DNA of 33,001 bases, taken from the NCBI RefSeq assembly GCF_001557215.1, contig NZ_LSJM01000310.1, positions 1 to 33,001 of the forward strand, written 5' to 3'. The notes beneath the pieces are model-generated. The model ran no database searches. It saw nothing but the letters and a program-made list of their open reading frames with translations, and was not told where the DNA came from. Each line of letters opens with the position of its first letter. The first letter of the stretch is position 1. The position numbers were made by a program, and so were the translations under genes. Source of the DNA: Sphingomonas sp. CCH9-E2. GTDB taxonomy: Bacteria; Pseudomonadota; Alphaproteobacteria; Sphingomonadales; Sphingomonadaceae. Below are positions 17,715 to 25,005 of the stretch, piece by piece.

Positions 17715-18827
17715 ATGAAGACCCGCGCCGCCGTCGCATTCGAGGCCAAGAAGCCGCTCGAGATCGTCGAGCTGGATCTGGAGGGGCCGAAAGCCGGCGA
17801 AGTGCTGGTCGAAATCATGGCGACCGGCATCTGCCACACCGACGCCTATACGCTCGACGGCTTCGACAGCGAGGGAATCTTCCCGAGCGTGCTGGGGCAT
17901 GAGGGTGCAGGCATCGTGCGTGAGGTCGGCGCGGGGGTGACCAGCGTGACGCCGGGCGATCATGTCATCCCGCTCTACACGCCGGAATGCCGCCAGTGTA
18001 AGTCGTGCCTCAGCGGCAAGACCAATTTGTGCACCGCGATCCGCGCAACGCAGGGCAAGGGGCTGATGCCCGACGGCACCACGCGCTTTTCCTACAAGGG
18101 CCAGCCGATCTACCATTATATGGGCTGCTCGACCTTTTCGAACTTCACCGTGTTGCCCGAGATCGCGGTCGCGAAGATCCGCGAGGACGCGCCGTTCCAG
18201 ACCAGCTGCTATATCGGCTGCGGCGTCACCACCGGGGTCGGCGCGGTGATCAACACCGCCAAGGTGCAGGTCGGCGACAATGTCGTCGTGTTCGGCCTTG
18301 GCGGCATCGGCCTCAACGTCATTCAGGGCGCGCGGCTGGCTGGCGCCAACCAGATCATCGGCGTCGACATCAACCCAGACCGGGAGGAATGGGGCCGCAA
18401 GTTCGGGATGACGGACTTCCTCAATTCGAAGGGCATGAGCCGCGAGGATGTGGTGGCGCGGATCGTCGCGATGACCGATGGCGGCGCCGACTATACGTTC
18501 GACGCGACCGGCAACACCGATGTGATGCGCATCGCGCTGGAGGCGTGCCATCGCGGCTGGGGAACCAGCATCATCATCGGCGTGGCCGAGGCGGGCAAGG
18601 AAATCGCCACCCGCCCGTTCCAGCTGGTCACCGGCCGCAACTGGCGCGGCACTGCGTTCGGCGGGGCAAAGGGCCGCACCGACGTGCCCAAGATCGTCGA
18701 CATGTACATGACCGGCAAGATCGAGATCGACCCGATGATCACCCATGTCATGGGGCTGGAGGATATCAACAAGGGGTTCGACCTGATGCATGCGGGCGAG
18801 AGCATCCGCAGCGTCGTCGTGTTCTGA
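17715..18827 (+). CDS. frmA: S-(hydroxymethyl)glutathione dehydrogenase / class III alcohol dehydrogenase
   Basis: This enzyme oxidises the glutathione adduct of formaldehyde to S-formylglutathione with NAD, the first enzymatic step of glutathione-dependent formaldehyde detoxification. The 370-residue product has catalytic zinc ligands in 'GICHTD', 'GHEGAG' and 'YIGCGVTTG', the structural-zinc cluster '[15 protein letters not shown]', and the NAD fold '[15 protein letters not shown]'. The class III sequence '[12 protein letters not shown]' is also present. GGAGATGAAG lies before the ATG. It heads the cluster frmA-VOC-hydrolase-oxidoreductase and is divergent from the ABC exporter with a 113-bp shared promoter region. 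Confidence 0.97.
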   Translation: MKTRAAVAFEAKKPLEIVELDLEGPKAGEVLVEIMATGICHTDAYTLDGFDSEGIFPSVLGHEGAGIVREVGAGVTSVTPGDHVIPLYTPECRQCKSCLSGKTNLCTAIRATQGKGLMPDGTTRFSYKGQPIYHYMGCSTFSNFTVLPEIAVAKIREDAPFQTSCYIGCGVTTGVGAVINTAKVQVGDNVVVFGLGGIGLNVIQGARLAGANQIIGVDINPDREEWGRKFGMTDFLNSKGMSREDVVARIVAMTDGGADYTFDATGNTDVMRIALEACHRGWGTSIIIGVAEAGKEIATRPFQLVTGRNWRGTAFGGAKGRTDVPKIVDMYMTGKIEIDPMITHVMGLEDINKGFDLMHAGESIRSVVVF

Positions 18828-18851
18828 AATCACACCAGGGGAGAGGAAGCC

Positions 18852-19241
18852 ATGTTCAGCCACATCATGCTGGGTGCCAACGACATCGATGCGTCCAAGG
18901 CATTTTACGACGCGACGCTGGGCGCATTGGGCGCCCGCGCCGGGAGCGTCGATCCCAAGGGCCGCGCCTTCTACATGCACAATGGCGGCATTTTCATGCT
19001 GAGCAAGCCGCTGGACGGTCAGCCCGCCTGCCACGCCAATGGCGGCACGGTCGGCTTTGCCGCGACCAGCCCGGAGATGGTCGATGCCTGGCACGCTGCC
19101 GGCCTTGCCCATGGCGGCACTGCGATCGAAGACCCGCCCGGCATTCGTGAAAATGCGTTCGGCGCGCTCTACCTCGCCTATCTGCGCGATCCGGCGGGGA
19201 ACAAGGTCTGCGCGATGTATCGCGTCCCCAAGGCGGGCTGA
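18852..19241 (+). CDS. VOC (glyoxalase-like) family protein
   Basis: This 129-residue protein belongs to the vicinal oxygen chelate fold: 'MFSHIMLGANDIDASKAFYDATLGALG' at the N-terminus, and 'YLAYLRDPAGNKVCAMYR' at the C-terminus. It has the length of a single-module glyoxalase/bleomycin-resistance-like protein. GGGGAGAGGAAG precedes the ATG. Lying between the two formaldehyde-detoxification enzymes, it may act on a glutathione adduct or a related aldehyde, but that is inferred from position only. It is 24 bp from frmA and 6 bp from the hydrolase. Confidence 0.88.
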   Translation: MFSHIMLGANDIDASKAFYDATLGALGARAGSVDPKGRAFYMHNGGIFMLSKPLDGQPACHANGGTVGFAATSPEMVDAWHAAGLAHGGTAIEDPPGIRENAFGALYLAYLRDPAGNKVCAMYRVPKAG

Positions 19242-19247
19242 GGGCGG

Positions 19248-20090
19248 ATGGGGATGGAGACGGTTTCGACCAATCGCGCACATGGCGGGACGCAGGGCGT
19301 GTATCGGCACGACGCGACCGCGACCGGCACGCCGATGACCTTTTCGGTGTTCGTCCCCGACCATGAAGAGGGCGCGAAGCTGCCGGTTTTGTGGTACCTC
19401 TCCGGCCTCACCTGCACCCATGCCAATGTCACCGAAAAGGGCGAGTATCGCGCGGCCTGTGCCGAACATGGCGTGATCTTCATCGCGCCCGACACCTCGC
19501 CGCGCGGTGACGATGTGCCGGATGACGACGCCTATGATTTCGGCAAGGGCGCGGGATTTTATGTCGATGCGACCGAAGAACCCTGGGCCGCGAATTTCCG
19601 GATGCGGTCCTATATCGAGGACGAGCTGCCCGGCCTGATCCTGCGGGAATTTCCGATGGCGGACATGGGGCGGCAGGGGATCACCGGCCATTCGATGGGC
19701 GGACATGGCGCGCTGACCATCGCGCTGCGCAACCCGGATCGCTTCCGCTCGGTCAGCGCCTTCGCGCCGATCGTCGCGCCGTCGCAATGCCCGTGGGGCG
19801 AGAAGGCGCTGGGCGGCTATCTGGGGCAGGATCGGGCGGCGTGGCGATTGCACGATGCCGTGGCACTGATCGAGGACGGGGCGCGGCTGCCCGAATTGCT
19901 GGTCGATCAGGGGGACGCCGATGCCATCCTGACCGAACAGTTGAAGCCCGAACTGCTGGCGGAGGCATGCCGGGACGCCGGCATCGCCCTCACGCTGCGG
20001 ATGCAGCCAGGGTACGACCATAGCTATTACTTCATCTCCAGCTTCATGGCCGGCCAAGTCGCCTGGCACGCCGATCGGCTGAAGCGGTGA
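19248..20090 (+). CDS. fghA: S-formylglutathione hydrolase
   Basis: This esterase-D-like alpha/beta hydrolase releases formate and glutathione from S-formylglutathione, the second step after FrmA. The 280-residue product has the nucleophile elbow GHSMGGHG with S149. The acid is probably the Asp in 'DQGDAD' (about 223) and the base is H258 in 'YDHSYYF'. 'WYLSGLTCTHANVTEKG' and 'IAPDTSPRGDDVPDD' are family signatures. Starts at 19248 and 19254 are both possible. The end overlaps the next gene as GTGA. Confidence 0.96.
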   Translation: MGMETVSTNRAHGGTQGVYRHDATATGTPMTFSVFVPDHEEGAKLPVLWYLSGLTCTHANVTEKGEYRAACAEHGVIFIAPDTSPRGDDVPDDDAYDFGKGAGFYVDATEEPWAANFRMRSYIEDELPGLILREFPMADMGRQGITGHSMGGHGALTIALRNPDRFRSVSAFAPIVAPSQCPWGEKALGGYLGQDRAAWRLHDAVALIEDGARLPELLVDQGDADAILTEQLKPELLAEACRDAGIALTLRMQPGYDHSYYFISSFMAGQVAWHADRLKR

Positions 20091-21694
20091 CGCAGCGGTT
20101 CGACGCGGTCGTCATCGGGGCGGGGCATAACGGGCTGACCTGTGCCTTCTATCTCGCCCGTGCCGGCCTGAAGGTTTGCGTGGTCGAGCGGCGCGACGTG
20201 GTCGGCGGGGCGGCGGTGACCGAGGAGTTCCATCCCGGCTTCCGCAACTCCGCGGCGAGCTACACCGTCAGCCTGCTGCAACCCAAGGTCATCGCCGACA
20301 TGAAGCTGGTCGAGCGCGGCTATCGGGTGATCGAGCGGCCGGTGTCGAACTTCTTTCCGCTCGACGGCGATTATCTGAAGCTCGGCGGAGGGGCGGAGCG
20401 GACCAGGGCCGAATTTGCGCGCTTCTCGGCCAAGGATGCGGCGGCGCTCGATGGCTATGAGGCGGCGCTGGAGCGGGTCGCGGACCTGTTGCGGAGCATG
20501 GCGCTGAAGACTCCACCCAATGCCGGGGGCGGGGTCACGGCGTTGCTGGCGGCGGCGGCCCAGGGGCGGCAAGTTGCGGCGCTGCCGATCGAGGGGCAGC
20601 GGGATGCGCTGGCCCTCTTCGTCCAGTCGGCGCGCGAATTTCTCGACCAGTGGTTCGAGAATGATCACGTCAAGGCTGCGTTCGCCTTCGATGCGGTGGT
20701 CGGCAACTATGCCGGGCCGTCGGCACCCGGCTCGGCCTATGTCCTGCTGCACCATGTGTTCGGCGAGGTGAACGGCAAGAAGGGGGCGTGGGGCCATCCG
20801 GTCGGGGGGATGGGCAGCATCACCCGGATGATGGCCGAAGCGGCGGCACAGGCCGGGGCGGTGATCCGGCTGGAGGAACCGGTCGACCGGGTGCTGACCG
20901 ACAAGGGTCGCGCCGTCGGGGTGCGGCTGAGCAGCGGCGAGGAGATTGCGGCCAAGACCGTGGTCGCCAATGTCGGGCCTGCCCTGCTGTTCCGTCACCT
21001 GGTCGATCCCTCCGATTTGCCGCAGGATTTCCGGCGGCGGATCAATGGCTTCAAGACGGGGTCGGGCAGCTTCCGGATGAACGTCGCCCTCTCCGAACTT
21101 CCCGATTTCACCGTCCTTCCCGGCACGGATGCCGAACATCATCGCAGCGGCATCATCATCGCGCCGACCATGGATTACATGGACAAGGCGCATGAGGACG
21201 CGGTCCGCTATGGCTGGTCCAACGCGCCGGTGGTGGAGATGACCATTCCCTCCACCGTCGATTCCACCCTCGCGCCGCCGGGCTGCCATGTCGCCAGCCT
21301 GTTCTGCCAGCAGTTCGCCCCCACTTTGCCCAATGGCCGCAGCTGGGACGATGAGCGCGAGGCGGCGGCGGACGACATTATCGACACGGTGACGCAGCAC
21401 GCCCCCAATTTCCGCGACTCGATCATCGCCACCCAGATCCACTCCCCCACCGACCTCGAACGCAAGTTCGGGCTGGTCGATGGCGACATCTTTCACGGTC
21501 GCATGTCGCTCGACCAGTTGTGGGCGGCGCGGCCGGTGTTGGGGCATGGCGACTATCGCAGCCCGATCAGCGGCCTGTATCTGTGCGGCGCGGGCACCCA
21601 TCCCGGCGGCGGGGTGACCGGTGCGCCGGGGCATAATGCAGCGCGGGAAATCCTGAAGGACCGCAGCGTGTTGGGAAGATTGCTGCGGAAATAG
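20087..21694 (+). CDS. FAD-dependent oxidoreductase, CrtI/PYROXD2-like
   Basis: This 535-residue flavoprotein has an N-terminal dinucleotide-binding motif (VIGAGHNGL, then 'VVERRDVVGGAA'), a C-terminal FAD motif ('GLYLCGAGTHPGGGVTG') and the general phytoene-desaturase layout. It resembles the broad family that includes animal PYROXD2 more than true carotenoid desaturases, and no other crt genes are nearby. It starts with GTG overlapping the hydrolase stop (GTGA), implying translational coupling to the formaldehyde cluster. The substrate is unknown. Confidence 0.88.
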   Translation: MTQRFDAVVIGAGHNGLTCAFYLARAGLKVCVVERRDVVGGAAVTEEFHPGFRNSAASYTVSLLQPKVIADMKLVERGYRVIERPVSNFFPLDGDYLKLGGGAERTRAEFARFSAKDAAALDGYEAALERVADLLRSMALKTPPNAGGGVTALLAAAAQGRQVAALPIEGQRDALALFVQSAREFLDQWFENDHVKAAFAFDAVVGNYAGPSAPGSAYVLLHHVFGEVNGKKGAWGHPVGGMGSITRMMAEAAAQAGAVIRLEEPVDRVLTDKGRAVGVRLSSGEEIAAKTVVANVGPALLFRHLVDPSDLPQDFRRRINGFKTGSGSFRMNVALSELPDFTVLPGTDAEHHRSGIIIAPTMDYMDKAHEDAVRYGWSNAPVVEMTIPSTVDSTLAPPGCHVASLFCQQFAPTLPNGRSWDDEREAAADDIIDTVTQHAPNFRDSIIATQIHSPTDLERKFGLVDGDIFHGRMSLDQLWAARPVLGHGDYRSPISGLYLCGAGTHPGGGVTGAPGHNAAREILKDRSVLGRLLRK

Positions 21695-21699
21695 CCCCC

Positions 21700-22023
21700 T
21701 CAGTCGAACACGGCTTCATACCGCACCGCGCCGGTCAACGGCTCGCGGCTGCGCGGCACGAGGAACAGGCACATGCGGCCGAAGCTGGGGTGCGAGAGCC
21801 AGTAAAGCCCCTGGGGCAGCGATGCGCCGACCGCGCCGCGCAGAAACATCGAATAGGGCATGCGCCACGCGATCGAGGTCGCGCGGGGACGCTCGGCCCG
21901 CACCTCTTCCAGCGTCAGTTCATGCGCCGGGCCGACGATGCCGCCGACCAGGAACACGTCGCCGATCGCGGCGCAGGCATCGATCGAACTGGGCAGCGAC
22001 AGGAGCGGTCGGGTGCCGGGCAT
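21700..22023 (-). CDS. small DUF6916-like protein
   Basis: The 107-residue product has a C-terminal half (FLRG...LPQGLYWL.HP.FG....LFLVP, then RYEAVF at the end) that matches my memory of the small DUF6916 family; this was not searched. The function is unknown. The minus-strand frame is open well upstream, but that part is low-complexity, so I chose the ATG at 22023. No good ribosome binding site precedes it. The stop of a 33-residue upstream ORF overlaps this ATG as TGATG, so initiation may depend on coupling. Confidence 0.6.
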   Translation of the reverse strand: MPGTRPLLSLPSSIDACAAIGDVFLVGGIVGPAHELTLEEVRAERPRATSIAWRMPYSMFLRGAVGASLPQGLYWLSHPSFGRMCLFLVPRSREPLTGAVRYEAVFD

Positions 22024-22124
22024 CAGAAACGGCGTCCCGCAACGGCGGGGGGTGAAGATGCGGCGCAGGCCATAACCCGAAGGCTCCAAAGAGTGTGGAA
22101 CGCCGGATTCACCCCTCCGGACAT
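22023..22124 (-). CDS. possible 33-residue leader ORF before the DUF6916-like gene
   Basis: On the minus strand an ATG at 22124 opens a 33-codon ORF (MSGGVNPAFHTLWSL...AVAGRRF) whose TGA overlaps the next ATG (TGATG). The ATG sits about 8 nt after a candidate -10 (CATAAT), so the transcript could be nearly leaderless. The overlap would suit reinitiation. No family is recognised, and the ORF is short enough to be chance. Confidence 0.3.
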   Translation of the reverse strand: MSGGVNPAFHTLWSLRVMACAASSPPAVAGRRF

Positions 22125-22131
22125 GGCCAAG

Positions 22132-22159
22132 ATTATGCGTGCAGTGGGGAGGCGGACAA
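22132..22159 (-). promoter_or_regulatory. candidate sigma70 promoter
   Basis: On the minus strand TTGTCC (22154-22159) and CATAAT (22132-22137) are separated by 16 bp. The -10 matches the consensus at five of six positions. It points toward the DUF6916-like gene about 110 bp downstream. Confidence 0.4.
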
Positions 22160-22283
22160 GACGGGAGTTTTGCGGATCGGCAGATTAACCATGCGGTCCG
22201 TCGCATCCGCGGTGCCGGTCGCAGGCTGGTGGCGGACGCGCTGTCCGACGAAGCTGACGATCCGGGGCGTATTGTGAGGCGAA

Positions 22284-22441
22284 TCGCCGGGGAAGCGACC
22301 GCGAGGCGACCGGCTGACACCTGCGGCGCGACAGTGGCGCGACACGCACGCGACACCGGGGCGACGCGGACGCGGCGGGCTGTGACGGCGAAGCGACGGG
22401 TTGCGGTCATGGACGCGACGCCGACGCATCGGGTGCGCGAC
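22284..22441 (-). repeat. 11-bp-periodic GTCGC array
   Basis: On the plus strand GCGAC (minus-strand GTCGC) occurs at 22295, 22306, 22328, 22339, 22350, 22361, 22393, 22415 and 22437. Intervals are 11, 22, 11, 11, 11, 32, 22 and 22 bp, all multiples of 11 except one that is a base short. Read on the minus strand it is about 15 units of a conserved 5-mer followed by six variable bases. Intermediate units are degenerate (GATGC, GACCG, GTCAC, GCCGC and similar). The array begins inside the last codons of the helix-turn-helix gene and continues about 120 bp past its stop. The 11-bp period is close to one DNA turn and is not a multiple of three, so codon use does not explain it. Confidence 0.8.
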
Positions 22442-22721
22442 GGGGCGAGTCGCCGACCGGCTTGCGCGGCGCCAGCGGATCGGGCGCGAAGGGATCGGCG
22501 AGCCGCGCGGCGTGGAGCTTGAGGGCGTGGTTCCAGTGATGATCGAACGGCGTGCCGGTCAGCCGGTTGCGCAACGCATGCGCACTGGACCGCGACATCC
22601 CCGCCGCCCGCGCCGCCCGCGCGACGCTGCCCGTTTCGACGAGCGCGGTGAGGAAGACGCGTTGCTTGGCGGGGGTCCAGTGGCTGCGCTTGGCCGTAGC
22701 GGGGGTAGGTTGGTCGGGCAT
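22407..22721 (-). CDS. orphan helix-turn-helix DNA-binding protein
   Basis: This 104-residue protein has a basic N-terminus, a compact homeodomain/Fis-like helix-turn-helix ('FLTALVETGSVARAARAAGM' then 'SRSSAHALRNRL', about residues 23-54), a helical segment with 'FDHHWNHALKLHAARLADPF', and a Pro/Arg-rich tail. It has no ligand or receiver domain. I recognise it only as a type seen in sphingomonads. The ATG at 22721 has GGAG eight bases ahead; the open frame upstream runs through a repeat and is not coding. The ribosome binding site lies inside a perfect inverted repeat, and the 3' end runs into the 11-bp array. The protein may bind the inverted repeat, the array or both; this is inference. 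Confidence 0.75.
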   Translation of the reverse strand: MPDQPTPATAKRSHWTPAKQRVFLTALVETGSVARAARAAGMSRSSAHALRNRLTGTPFDHHWNHALKLHAARLADPFAPDPLAPRKPVGDSPRRAPDASASRP

Positions 22722-22724
22722 CGG

Positions 22725-22750
22725 ATCGACTCCGGTTGGTTGGAGTCGAT
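22725..22750 (-). promoter_or_regulatory. perfect inverted repeat covering the HTH-gene ribosome binding site
   Basis: ATCGACTCC and GGAGTCGAT form a perfect 9-bp inverted repeat with an 8-nt spacer, ending three bases before the start codon at 22721. The only ribosome binding site (GGAG, 22730-22733) is inside the start-proximal arm. In mRNA the hairpin would hide it; in DNA it could be an autoregulatory operator. The arms contain GTCG, as does the array core. Confidence 0.65.
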
Positions 22751-22812
22751 TCAGTTGACCGATTTGGTTCGTGTAGGAAAGGGGTTTCGGGTGCGCTGTC
22801 TCCCCTCCCTTC

Positions 22813-22982
22813 GTCACCCCGGACTTGTTCCGGGGTCCACCGTGCGGGAGGCGCGAAGGGCGCGGCTCGTAGGATAGGTCGCGAGTCTGTGCCTCAAACA
22901 CTGCGGGATGAGAGCGTCGCGCGAATGCCTCATGGGTTCGGGGCGCGAGGACGGGTGGACCCCGGCACAAGGCCGGGGTGAC
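22813..22982. repeat. composite inverted repeat, copy 1
   Basis: A 28-bp arm at 22813-22840 (GTCACCCCGGACTTGTTCC...) is matched by a near-complementary arm at 22955-22982 (...GGCCGGGGTGAC), with about 114 bp between. Each arm is itself a small palindrome (CCCCGGA...TCCGGGG). A second copy with the same arms is at 23439-23619. It accounts for most of the gap between the HTH and GIY-YIG genes. Confidence 0.8.
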
Positions 22983-23068
22983 GATGGGAGGGCGAGTCCG
23001 GCATTCAGCCGGAGATGGTCATGCGAGGCTTGTGCGAGGCGCAACCCTCCGTCACCCTCCCTCCCGCG

Positions 23069-23389
23069 ATGCTCGAGCGAACGCCCTGCGTCTATATCCT
23101 CGCCAGCGGGTTCAACGGCACGCTCTATGTCGGCGTGACATCCGACCTGCTGGGGCGGATCGTGCAGCATCGCGAAGAGACGTTCGACGGCTTCACTGCA
23201 CGCAACGGGATCAAGCGGCTGGTGTATTACGAGGTCGGGGGGACGATGGAGTCGGCGATCCGGCGCGAGAAGCAGCTCAAGCGCTGGCGGCGCGCGTGGA
23301 AGATGAACCTGATCGAGCGGGACAATCCGCGCTGGGAGGATCTGGCGGCTGGGCTGGGACTGCCCCCGCTGGATGAGGATGGGGTTTGA
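23069..23389 (+). CDS. GIY-YIG nuclease-superfamily protein
   Basis: This 106-residue single-domain protein has the GIY-YIG hallmarks: 'CVYILASG' and 'GTLYVGVTSDLLGRIVQHR' (VYI...YVG), the catalytic-type Arg in the latter, and a 'MESAIRREKQLKRWRRAWKMNLI' helix with the Glu. It resembles UPF0213/YhbQ-like proteins, which may act in DNA repair or processing. The ATG at 23069 begins the conserved domain but has no clear ribosome binding site. An ATG at 23021 with GGAG six bases upstream would add 16 residues from non-conserved sequence. Both flanks carry the same composite inverted repeat, which suggests a mobile or recombination-prone unit. Confidence 0.85.
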   Translation: MLERTPCVYILASGFNGTLYVGVTSDLLGRIVQHREETFDGFTARNGIKRLVYYEVGGTMESAIRREKQLKRWRRAWKMNLIERDNPRWEDLAAGLGLPPLDEDGV

Positions 23390-23438
23390 CCGTCCGACCG
23401 TCGGTAGAGTGCGCCGGAACGCCAGCCTCCCGCCCCTC

Positions 23439-23619
23439 GTCACCCCGGACTTGTTCCGGGGTCCACTGTGCGGAAAGCGCGGAGGGTGCGGTTGTTGCGG
23501 TGGTGGTGCGTCTGCCGGTCAGCATGTGGCCGGGACTGCCGCAGAGTTGAGCGCGGGAAGCGCGCCACTAGCGGGTGGGGCGCGGGGATGGGTGGACCCC
23601 GGCACAAGGCCGGGGTGAC
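23439..23619. repeat. composite inverted repeat, copy 2
   Basis: Arms at 23439-23466 and 23592-23619 match those of copy 1 (GTCACCCCGGACTTG... and ...AAGGCCGGGGTGAC). The internal sequence differs, though both contain GTGCGG/GTGCGGAA-type junctions. It fills the 234-bp gap between the GIY-YIG gene and the secreted-protein gene; I see nothing else there. Confidence 0.8.
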
Positions 23620-23623
23620 GAGG

Positions 23624-23935
23624 TTAGTCGGCGTCGATTTCGCATTGCGCGAACTCGTAAGCCTGTTTGCGGTAGCGATCGACGTCCGAAAGATAGTTCT
23701 GAAGATTGTCGAAGTATCGCTTCAGGTCCTGACGATAGGATTCGACCTCATACGAGGAGCAATTTCGTCGCATGGCGCAGAACGGCTTTGTCGGGCGCGT
23801 CCCGTAGAAACTCGGCGCGCGCGGCGACATGCAATAGCGGTAGGCGGCCGTTGCAGGTGCGCTGCTCGACAAGGCGACACCTCCCAGAGTCGAAAGCACA
23901 ATCGCAATCGCCTTGATGTGGAGGTGCGCCCGCAT
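23624..23935 (-). CDS. small secreted protein with four cysteines
   Basis: This 103-residue product has a Sec signal peptide ('HIKAIAIVLSTLGGVALSSSAPATAA', cleavage about residue 30) and a mature domain with four Cys ('YRYCMSP', 'PFCAMRR', 'NCSSYE', 'FAQCEID'), enough for two disulfides. It also has a Tyr-rich helix ('YRQDLKRYFDNLQNYLSDVDRY'). This suggests a periplasmic or surface protein. I chose the methionine starting MRAHLH, 9 residues into the open frame, because it directly precedes the signal peptide. It is just downstream of nrdB on the same strand. The family is not recognised. Confidence 0.7.
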   Translation of the reverse strand: MRAHLHIKAIAIVLSTLGGVALSSSAPATAAYRYCMSPRAPSFYGTRPTKPFCAMRRNCSSYEVESYRQDLKRYFDNLQNYLSDVDRYRKQAYEFAQCEIDAD

Positions 23936-23939
23936 CCCC

Positions 23940-24989
23940 CTACTCCGCCGCAACCGTCCCATCGAACAACCCGCCCTCAGCGGCGTCCTCGTTCGCTGCC
24001 GGCGCGGCCTTCGCCTTCTGGCGCTTGTCGAAGCTATCCCACACTTCGTTCCAGTTGCCGCGGGTCGCGCCCTTCGAATATTCGGTCGCGCGGGTTTCGA
24101 AGAAGTTGGCGTGCTCGACGCCGTTCAGCAGCGGCGTGAGCCACGGCAGGGGGTGTTCGTCGATCATGTAGATCGGCTTCAGGCCCAGCTGGTTCAGGCG
24201 CCAGTCGGCGATGTAGCGGATATACTTCTTGATCTCCTTGGGCGTCATGCCGGGGACCGGGCCCTGTTCGAACGCCAGGTCGATGAACGCATCCTCCAGC
24301 CGGACCGTGGTCTGGCAGACGTCCATGATGTCGTCCTTCACCGCCTTGGTCAGGCAGTCGCGTTCCTTGGTGAAGGCGTGGAACAGGCGGGTGATGCCTT
24401 CGCAGTGCAGCGATTCGTCGCGCACCGACCAGCTGACGATCTGGCCCATGCCCTTCATCTTGTTGAAGCGCGGGAAGTTCATCAGCATCGCGAACGAGGC
24501 GAACAGCTGAAGCCCCTCCGTAAACCCGCCGAACATGGCGAGGGTCTTGGCGATATCCTCGTCATTATCGACGCCGAACTGCTGCAGATAGTCGTGCTTG
24601 TCCTTCATCTCGGCATATTCGAGGAACATGCCGTACTCGCTTTCGGGCATGCCGATCGTGTCGAGCAGGTGGCTGTAGGCCGCGATGTGCACCGTTTCCA
24701 TGTTGGAGAAGGCGGCGAGCATCATCTTGATCTCGGTCGGCTTGAACACGCGGCCGTATTTTTCGTGGTAGCAATCCTGCACCTCGACATCCGCCTGGGT
24801 GAAGAAGCGGAAGATCTGGGTGAGCAGATTGCGTTCGTGGTCGGTGAGCTTTTGCGCCCAGTCGCGGCAATCCTCGCCCAGCGGGACCTCTTCGGGCAGC
24901 CAGTGGATCTGCTGCTGACGCTTCCAGAAGTCATAGGCCCAGGGATATTCGAAGGGCTTGTAGGTCTTGCGGGCTTCGAGAAGAGGCAT
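23940..24989 (-). CDS. nrdB: ribonucleoside-diphosphate reductase subunit beta, class Ia
   Basis: NrdB supplies the tyrosyl radical for deoxyribonucleotide synthesis. In the 349-residue product all expected di-iron ligands align with E. coli NrdB: D67, E98, H101, E158, E192 and H195, with radical tyrosine Y105 in EXXHXXXY. Spacing matches E. coli exactly (31 between D and E; 34 between the later E pair). The C-terminal tail (ending GGLFDGTVAAE) should bind NrdA. CGGAG lies five bases before the ATG. It is separated from nrdA by four small genes on the same strand and is probably in the same operon. Confidence 0.97.
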   Translation of the reverse strand: MPLLEARKTYKPFEYPWAYDFWKRQQQIHWLPEEVPLGEDCRDWAQKLTDHERNLLTQIFRFFTQADVEVQDCYHEKYGRVFKPTEIKMMLAAFSNMETVHIAAYSHLLDTIGMPESEYGMFLEYAEMKDKHDYLQQFGVDNDEDIAKTLAMFGGFTEGLQLFASFAMLMNFPRFNKMKGMGQIVSWSVRDESLHCEGITRLFHAFTKERDCLTKAVKDDIMDVCQTTVRLEDAFIDLAFEQGPVPGMTPKEIKKYIRYIADWRLNQLGLKPIYMIDEHPLPWLTPLLNGVEHANFFETRATEYSKGATRGNWNEVWDSFDKRQKAKAAPAANEDAAEGGLFDGTVAAE

Positions 24990-25005
24990 GGGTTACTCCG
25001 ATGAA

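Noticed and set aside
17598..20069. Minus-strand open frame (823 codons) across frmA, the VOC gene and fghA
   Set aside because: It runs opposite three clear enzyme genes and reads as His/Arg/Asp-rich shadow sequence.
20027..21634. Minus-strand open frame (535 codons) opposite the CrtI-like gene
   Set aside because: It is a complementary-strand artefact of high GC3 coding sequence; the plus strand has intact FAD motifs.
22024..22410. Upstream extension of the DUF6916-like frame to 22410
   Set aside because: The extra residues are low-complexity, coincide with the 11-bp array and a candidate promoter, and match no conserved start.
22284..22441. CRISPR interpretation of the periodic array
   Set aside because: The unit is 11 bp with a 5-bp constant part, far below CRISPR repeat and spacer lengths, and no cas genes are present.
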